From positions 1-26,557 of the forward strand of contig JALNYN010000019.1 in NCBI GenBank assembly GCA_023229825.1: 26,557 nt of DNA, in the 5' to 3' direction. The position numbers were made by a program, and so were the translations under genes. Numbering within the stretch: the first letter of the stretch is position 1; every line of letters begins with the position of its first letter. This stretch comes from Minisyncoccota bacterium (GTDB taxonomy: Bacteria > Patescibacteriota > Minisyncoccia > Phycocordibacterales > CAIJYI01). Shown piece after piece: positions 22,984-26,557 of this stretch. Below the pieces are notes generated by a model. That model made no database searches, had not been told where the DNA came from, and was given only the letters and a program-made list of their open reading frames with translations.

Positions 22984-23394
22984 TTATTTGCTTCGCAATT
23001 TTAACGATTTAACAAATATGAGAATAACGGACACAAAGAAAAACACACCTGCCAACACCCATGTAAGAAATTCTGTTTCAAAGGGGTTAAGCCAGTCTCC
23101 GCGGGATGAATAAAGAGAGAGGAATATCGCTAAGAAAGATAAGGGAATGTATCTTTTCGAAAATCTGAACCACGAATAAAATATTTCTTTTTGAAGGAAG
23201 TAAAGCAAGACGGAAAGAAAAAAGATTAAAACAGAAAATAAAAACATCGGAACTCCGATAACATCTTGAATTCCACTGCAAAAATCATAATTTGAACACG
23301 AAGCAGCATCAATTAAATTCGATATCGCGAGACCTAAAAATATTCCGGTGATAGAAAATATTAAAATATATTTTATTGTTTTTTTATATTCCAT
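22984..23394 (-). CDS. array copy 1: four-helix membrane protein, intact
   Basis: A 136-residue protein with four predicted helices and a Cys-containing outer loop (SCSNYDFCSG). Family core, shared by all array members: PMFLFS...LYFLQKEIFYSWFRFSKRYIP, then LSL, an SSRGDWLN loop, ETEFLTW, FFFVSVILIFVKSLKLR and a basic end. I recall such YFLR-EIF-W-F-YIP proteins as an uncharacterised CPR membrane family. From residue 30 onward it is almost identical to copy 6, far closer than to the copies between them. It is the last gene of the minus-strand array. Confidence 0.85.
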   Translation of the reverse strand: MEYKKTIKYILIFSITGIFLGLAISNLIDAASCSNYDFCSGIQDVIGVPMFLFSVLIFFLSVLLYFLQKEIFYSWFRFSKRYIPLSFLAIFLSLYSSRGDWLNPFETEFLTWVLAGVFFFVSVILIFVKSLKLRSK

Positions 23395-23407
23395 ATAATT
23401 TAATTTT

Positions 23408-23427
23408 CCACACTCGCTTGAACGTGC
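23408..23427 (-). repeat. array joint sequence a
   Basis: On the minus strand GCACGTTCAAGCGAGTGTGG, placed right after the TAA of copy 2 and before the ATG of copy 1. It corresponds to the last codons of the surface-protein gene (see 24255-24280). Confidence 0.7.
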
Positions 23428-23843
23428 TTATTTCCCTCGCAATTTTAACGATTTAGCAAACAAAAGAATAACGGAAAAAAAGAAAAACAATCCTGCCGAC
23501 CACATGGTGACAATTTCTGTCGCAAAGATATTCCCTATTCCCCAACCCCCGTGAGAACGGAGAGAAAGAAGAATTGCAATAGCTGCAAAAGGGATGTACC
23601 ATTTTGTAAAATGAAGCCACGAGATAAAAATTTCTTCCCGGAGAAAGTAAAGGGATGAGGAAATTAAAAACACAGCGGAAGAAAATAATACCAATGGTCG
23701 CGCAATGAGTCCGCCCAATATCTTGTCATCACAATAAGCCGTTTCCCAACACCAATCTAGTACAAACGGCGTTGTAACAAAAAAACAATAACTACAATAA
23801 GAGAAATTAATATTAATTTTCTCATTTTTTTTCTATATTCCAT
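23428..23843 (-). pseudogene. array copy 2: frameshifted at a T7 run
   Basis: The reading frame starts at the ATG at 23843 (MEYRKKMRKLILIS, like copies 1 and 5) and runs into a stop after about 29 residues. In the next frame the protein continues as VTTPFVLDWCWETAYCDD and then the complete family core to SLKLRGK. The switch point is a run of seven T on the coding strand (A7 at 23779-23785); one extra T restores a full-length protein of about 138 residues. This is either decay, a slippage-prone on/off switch, or an assembly or sequencing error in a homopolymer. A short protein from an internal start (96 residues) remains possible. Confidence 0.75.
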
Positions 23844-23854
23844 ATATTTATTTT

Positions 23855-23876
23855 CCCACACCCACTTGAATGTGCT
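23855..23876 (-). repeat. array joint sequence b
   Basis: On the minus strand AGCACATTCAAGTGGGTGTG, right after the stop of copy 3 and before copy 2. It matches the surface-protein gene end exactly over this stretch. Confidence 0.75.
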
Positions 23877-24242
23877 TTATTTATCACGCAATTTTAACGA
23901 TTTAACAAGCATTAGAATAACGGAAAGGAAGAAAAACAATCCTGCTGACCACATGGTGACGATTTCTGTATCAAAGATATTTCCAATACCCCAGCCAGCA
24001 TGCGAACGAAGGGAAAGAAGCATTGCAAATCCTGCGATAGGAATGTACCATTTTACGAAATGAACCCACGGGTAAAAAATTTCGTCGCGGAGAAAGTAAA
24101 GAATAATAAATAAAAAACCAAACACCGATGAGTAGGAAAATATCAAAGTCCCCAAAGGCGAAAAGAATCGTCCTAAATAAATAGCTGTAGCAATGATAAA
24201 TAAAATAGAAGTTACTGCGATTAATATTTTTTTCTTATCCAT
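23877..24242 (-). CDS. array copy 3: four-helix membrane protein, intact but shorter
   Basis: A 121-residue member beginning MDKKKILIAVTSILF. The outer loop is shortened and lacks the cysteines of copies 1, 2 and 5. The core is kept: LYFLRDEIFYPWVHFVKWYIP, SLRSHAGWGIGNIFDTEIVTMW, FFFLSVILMLVKSLKLRDK. Closest to copy 2 in its second half (both have GWGIGNIF and IVTMWSAGLFFF). It directly follows the surface-protein fragment, with 5 bases between stop and ATG, so the two are probably co-transcribed. This may be the ancestral arrangement from which the other copies were duplicated. Confidence 0.85.
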   Translation of the reverse strand: MDKKKILIAVTSILFIIATAIYLGRFFSPLGTLIFSYSSVFGFLFIILYFLRDEIFYPWVHFVKWYIPIAGFAMLLSLRSHAGWGIGNIFDTEIVTMWSAGLFFFLSVILMLVKSLKLRDK

Positions 24243-24247
24243 ACAAT

Positions 24248-25015
24248 TTATTTTACCACACCCACTTGAATGTGCTTTATTATTTCCAATAATTTCTTTG
24301 CTATCGTCATATTTATTTTTTTCCCCGTCTGCGCATTAATATAATTAACAAGCGCAGTTAATTGCCCCTGTGTAGACTGTATGTTTCCTTTCTTGATTGA
24401 CTGCTGAACGGCATTGATTTTTGCGATGATACTTTGCGTAACGCTCTTATCCAACCCAAGCGTCTTTACGACACTTTCAAATACACCCAATGAAACGACG
24501 GGATTGGTTTCTTGCAAAGGACTGATGGAAAAATCAATAATGCCATCGCCCTCAATATCCAATTGGAGAATGCCGGTATTTTGCATGCTTCCAATTACTA
24601 TTGTCGCGATCGTAGCTGAAGTTACGGGAATATCGGCAAAGGTACTTGAAGCGGTTATGGTATCGTCTCCCGATATTTCTTCAATATCAAAAGTAAATGA
24701 CCCGAGGTCAAGACCCCGTAGACGAACAATAACGCCTTCTTCCTCGCCTGTTCCGGCATATTTTAAATCGCCGAATTCGCGATAATATGAGTTTGGGATG
24801 TTTTGCTCGTACAGCCGAATATCAGAGGATGGGTCCGCGTTCGGGAGGAGCCCCGTGTGGTTGCCGGGAATCGGGGTCAGGCACCCATTCTTTTCAAAAT
24901 ATGTGTTGAGGTGTTTCTTTTCGCTTATAGCGAAGGTTCTGCGCGGAAAAAACCGGATGCCGTTTGTCTGAAATTTATTATTTGATATTTTTTGTAATCT
25001 GGTTGTTGATTCCAT
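24248..25015 (-). CDS. chimeric surface-protein remnant with a FIMAH-like C-terminus
   Basis: A 255-residue frame that looks like a join. Residues 1-48 (LQKISNNKFQTNG, RFFPRRTF) are encoded by a repeat also found at 25631-25770. Residues about 50-180 resemble part of a stalk region of a secreted protein (RLYEQNIPNSYYREFGDLKY, then FADIPVTSATIATIVIG and LDIEGDGIIDFSISP). Residues 183-250 look like the FIMAH helical domain (SIIAKINAVQQSIKKG, NYINAQTGKKI). No signal peptide is present, and the catalytic or binding part of the parent protein is missing. It is open, so a product may be made, but it is most likely a truncated gene. Confidence 0.55.
   Translation of the reverse strand: MESTTRLQKISNNKFQTNGIRFFPRRTFAISEKKHLNTYFEKNGCLTPIPGNHTGLLPNADPSSDIRLYEQNIPNSYYREFGDLKYAGTGEEEGVIVRLRGLDLGSFTFDIEEISGDDTITASSTFADIPVTSATIATIVIGSMQNTGILQLDIEGDGIIDFSISPLQETNPVVSLGVFESVVKTLGLDKSVTQSIIAKINAVQQSIKKGNIQSTQGQLTALVNYINAQTGKKINMTIAKKLLEIIKHIQVGVVK
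24255..24280 (-). repeat. array joint sequence c, inside the surface-protein gene
   Basis: The final codons of the surface-protein gene (KHIQVGVV) contain the same sequence that separates the other array copies. This is the only copy of the joint that is coding, which points to the origin of the repeat. Confidence 0.7.
24873..25015 (-). repeat. dispersed element A with a REP-like end
   Basis: About 143 bases that align with 25631-25770. Shared blocks include CGCGCGGAAAAAACCGG-type, GCCGTTTGTCTGAAATTTA and TTTGATATTTTTTG. The end at 24873-24885 is GGGGTCAGGCACC, like REP motifs. On the minus strand it supplies an ATG and the first 48 residues of the surface-protein remnant. Confidence 0.65.
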
Positions 25016-25036
25016 TGGTTAAAATTTTCTTACGGT

Positions 25037-25412
25037 TTACTTCCCTTTCAATTTCCATGATTTTACTGCGATAATCATGAACGAGACAACCACAAAAAGA
25101 CTGCATAAAAAGAGAAGGAACCCTTCCGCTGAAACCACTTCGATATCTGCGGCATCTCTATCTGGGAAAAGTATAATAAACAGAAAAAGCGGAAAACACC
25201 ACAGAGTGAATTTTCGCCATGTGAGATAGATTTCTTCGCGAAGGAAGTAGAGAGGAGAAGCAGTAATCAAGAGAGAGAGAGAATAAGAAAACTGGTTTCA
25301 AGTTTTGACGAAAATAATAGGAACCGTAGTCTCGGGCATACACAATGAAAGTAGCTGCGGCAATTAAGAAGAATACGATTACGATTGTCTTTATTTGTTG
25401 TCTATATTTCAT
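25037..25412 (-). pseudogene. array copy 4: frameshifted at a (TC)6 run
   Basis: Frame one starts at the ATG at 25412 (MKYRQQIKTIVIVFF) and reaches KPVFLFSLSL. Frame two continues LITASPLYFLREEIYLTW to SWKLKGK. The switch lies in six TC units on the coding strand (GA at 25271-25282). One added TC unit joins the frames and gives exactly the spacing seen in copy 5 between PVFLFS and LYFLR. Decay, strand-slippage switching or an assembly error all remain possible. This copy is the most diverged, with GDW/WNP loop residues replaced by DRDAADIEVV, and it lacks the joint sequence upstream. Confidence 0.75.
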
Positions 25413-25467
25413 AAGTTTATGTTGTTAAAATATTATCTATCCTTTTTTGTCCTCTTTACTTCTACGC

Positions 25468-25770
25468 TCATCGTTCTTTTTTCTCAAGCTGAATAAACTC
25501 ATTCGTTTGTGAGATAAGTTCACCAATAATCGCGTTAATTCGGAGCGCTTGAACTTTATCGATCTGCCACTTGTTTGCTATCTTTTTTTGCGAAAAAGCC
25601 TGAACATCTTTTTCTAAAGCAAGGGAAAATGGGGACAGGCACCATTGTTTTGATAAACGCGTGTTGTAACGTTTCTTTTTGCATATAAAAGTGTCGCGCG
25701 GAAAAAACCGGGCGCCGTTTGTCTGAAATTTACTGTTTGATATTTTTTGCAATGTTAATGTCTGTTGCAT
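25468..25770 (-). pseudogene. second chimeric ORF built on element B
   Basis: A 100-residue frame. Residues 1-45 (LQKISNSKFQTNG, RFFPRDTF) come from element B. The rest (EKDVQAFSQKKIANKWQIDK, then QALRINAIIGELISQ) is a charged helical piece that I cannot assign. By analogy with the 24248 frame it is a fragment of an older gene joined to the element. Low confidence that a functional protein is made. Confidence 0.35.
25631..25770 (-). repeat. dispersed element B with a REP-like end
   Basis: About 140 bases paired with 24873-25015. The left end is GGGGACAGGCACC (25631-25643), and the right end is the ATG of the chimeric frame. The block GGAAAAAACCGG(A/G) and the following GTTTGTCTGAAATTTA are shared with element A. 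Confidence 0.65.
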
Positions 25771-25783
25771 CGATTAAAAGTCT

Positions 25784-26206
25784 TTACTTCCCTTTCAATT
25801 TCCAAGATTTTACGGCGATGAGGATTAGGGAAATAAAGAAAAATAATGTGGCCAATGCCCATGTAAGAAATTCTGTTTCAAAGGGGTTAAGCCAGTCGCC
25901 GCGAGACGAGTCAAGAGAGAGAAATATCGCCATAAAAGAGCAAGGAATATACCATTTAGCAAAATGAAGCCACACGCAAAAAACTTCGTCACGAAGAAAG
26001 TAAAGAATTCCGGATATAAGAAAAACCGCAACACTAAAGAGAAAAACCGGCATTATAACTACTTCAAGAGCCGTTCCGCAATAAGACAGTTTCTCGCACC
26101 ATTTTTTTGTTTGCTCACCAAAAGGTTCGCCAAAAACAATGAAAAGAAAACTGGCAAAAAGGAAAGACCAAATTACTATGACCCCAAGTTTTTTTCGATA
26201 TTCCAT
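25784..26206 (-). CDS. array copy 5: four-helix membrane protein, intact
   Basis: A 140-residue protein. The start is set at 26206 (MEYRKKLGVIVIWSF) because copies 1 and 2 begin the same way (MEYKK, MEYRK) and the joint sequence lies just upstream; the open frame extends further only because the joint happens to be open. It has an outer loop with two cysteines (KKWCEKLSYCGT), the family core LYFLRDEVFCVWLHFAKWYIP, and an SSRGDWLNPFETEFLTW segment shared with copies 1 and 6, ending SWKLKGK. Confidence 0.85.
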   Translation of the reverse strand: MEYRKKLGVIVIWSFLFASFLFIVFGEPFGEQTKKWCEKLSYCGTALEVVIMPVFLFSVAVFLISGILYFLRDEVFCVWLHFAKWYIPCSFMAIFLSLDSSRGDWLNPFETEFLTWALATLFFFISLILIAVKSWKLKGK

Positions 26207-26218
26207 ACAATTTAATTT

Positions 26219-26240
26219 TCCACACTCGCTTGAATGTGCC
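26219..26240 (-). repeat. array joint sequence d
   Basis: On the minus strand GGCACATTCAAGCGAGTGTG, immediately after the TAA of copy 6 and before copy 5. Same type as joint a (GCGAG variant). Confidence 0.7.
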
Positions 26241-26557
26241 TTATGCCCTTCGTAATTTCCATGATTTAACAAATATGAGAATAACGGACACAAAGAAAAA
26301 CACACCTGCCAACACCCAAGTAAGAAATTCTGTTTCAAATGGATTTAGCCAGTCTCCGCGGGATGAATAAAGAGAGAGGAATATCGCTAAGAAAGATAAG
26401 GGGATGTATCTTTTCGAAAATCTGAACCATGAATAAAATATTTCTTTTTGAAGGAAGTAAAGCAAGACGGAAAGAAAAAAGATTAAAACAGAAAATAAAA
26501 ACATCGGAACTCCGATAACATCTTGAATTCCACTGCAAAAATCATAATTTGAACACG
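26241..26557 (-). CDS. array copy 6: four-helix membrane protein, cut by the window edge
   Basis: The frame is open to the window end and covers the last 105 residues or so, starting inside the outer loop (CSNYDFCSGIQDVIG). It is nearly identical in DNA to copy 1, with only a handful of differences over about 300 bases until the 3' end, where copy 6 reads SWKLRRA instead of SLKLRSK. The N-terminus lies outside the window. Confidence 0.85.
   Translation of the reverse strand, partial: CSNYDFCSGIQDVIGVPMFLFSVLIFFLSVLLYFLQKEIFYSWFRFSKRYIPLSFLAIFLSLYSSRGDWLNPFETEFLTWVLAGVFFFVSVILIFVKSWKLRRA

Noticed and set aside
25158..25412. 84-residue frame taken as a separate gene
   Set aside because: Its first half is the N-terminus of array copy 4; the second half is an out-of-frame shadow after the TC run.
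26207..26338. N-terminal extension of array copy 5
   Set aside because: The extra residues are encoded by the 3' end of copy 6 and the joint sequence; the family start MEYRK is at 26206.
22984..26557. Regularly spaced repeats considered as a CRISPR array
   Set aside because: The repeated units are coding copies of 360-420 bases with short shared joints, not 25-40-base repeats with unique spacers, and no cas gene is present.
1..26557. Alternative genetic code with UGA as glycine (as in Gracilibacteria/Absconditabacteria)
   Set aside because: TGA ends plausible genes such as the EamA gene at 10375, and no gene shows in-frame TGA where glycine is expected.

Overview
The window looks like a chromosomal segment from a Candidatus Patescibacteria (CPR) bacterium, most like Parcubacteria/Paceibacteria. 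This is inferred from gene style, not from a marker gene: many short single-domain proteins, several envelope-anchored proteins with a single N-terminal membrane segment, Ser/Thr/Ala-rich tails, a tRNA without an encoded CCA end, and small membrane families that I associate with this group. TAA, TAG and TGA all end plausible genes, so the standard bacterial code fits.

Layout. 1-608: tRNA-Thr (minus) and a 510-base gene-free stretch with two long, related perfect palindromes. 609-6089: CPBP protease; a minus-strand pair (Na/Pi-type transporter with PhoU domain, then a CNNM/CBS protein); a zinc-ribbon protein; an AhpD-like protein; an orphan. 6212-11310: a surface barrel-like protein, a duplicated HELHE protein, a GNAT/ATP-grasp/EamA run, and a MliC-domain envelope protein. 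11427-17137: a secreted DUF5666-like protein, DUF1059, VOC, a PadR to PspC/DUF2807 operon with a clear operator, and two anchored envelope proteins. 17212-21356: two tiny coupled genes, a hemerythrin-like protein, and Ku plus LigD, a complete two-protein bacterial NHEJ system. 21363-22901: a DUF4173-like membrane protein.

22984-26557 is the most unusual region. It is a minus-strand tandem array of six copies of one small four-helix membrane protein family. Between the copies lie a C-terminal piece of a surface protein (FIMAH-like domain), a second chimeric ORF, and REP-like GGG(A/T)CAG(G/T)CAC motifs, all in the same orientation. Two copies are frameshifted, one at a T7 run and one at a (TC)6 run. 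Four of the intergenic joints carry the same short sequence, which matches the last codons of the surface-protein gene. The array therefore seems to have grown by repeated duplication of a unit that began inside that gene.

Expression. Three genes have clear Shine-Dalgarno sequences (609, 5211, 5718). Many others have a -10-like hexamer 6 or 7 bases before the ATG and no Shine-Dalgarno sequence, which suggests widespread leaderless transcription. Well-formed hairpin terminators punctuate the first 13 kb. No CRISPR array, rRNA gene, intact transposase or phage module was seen.
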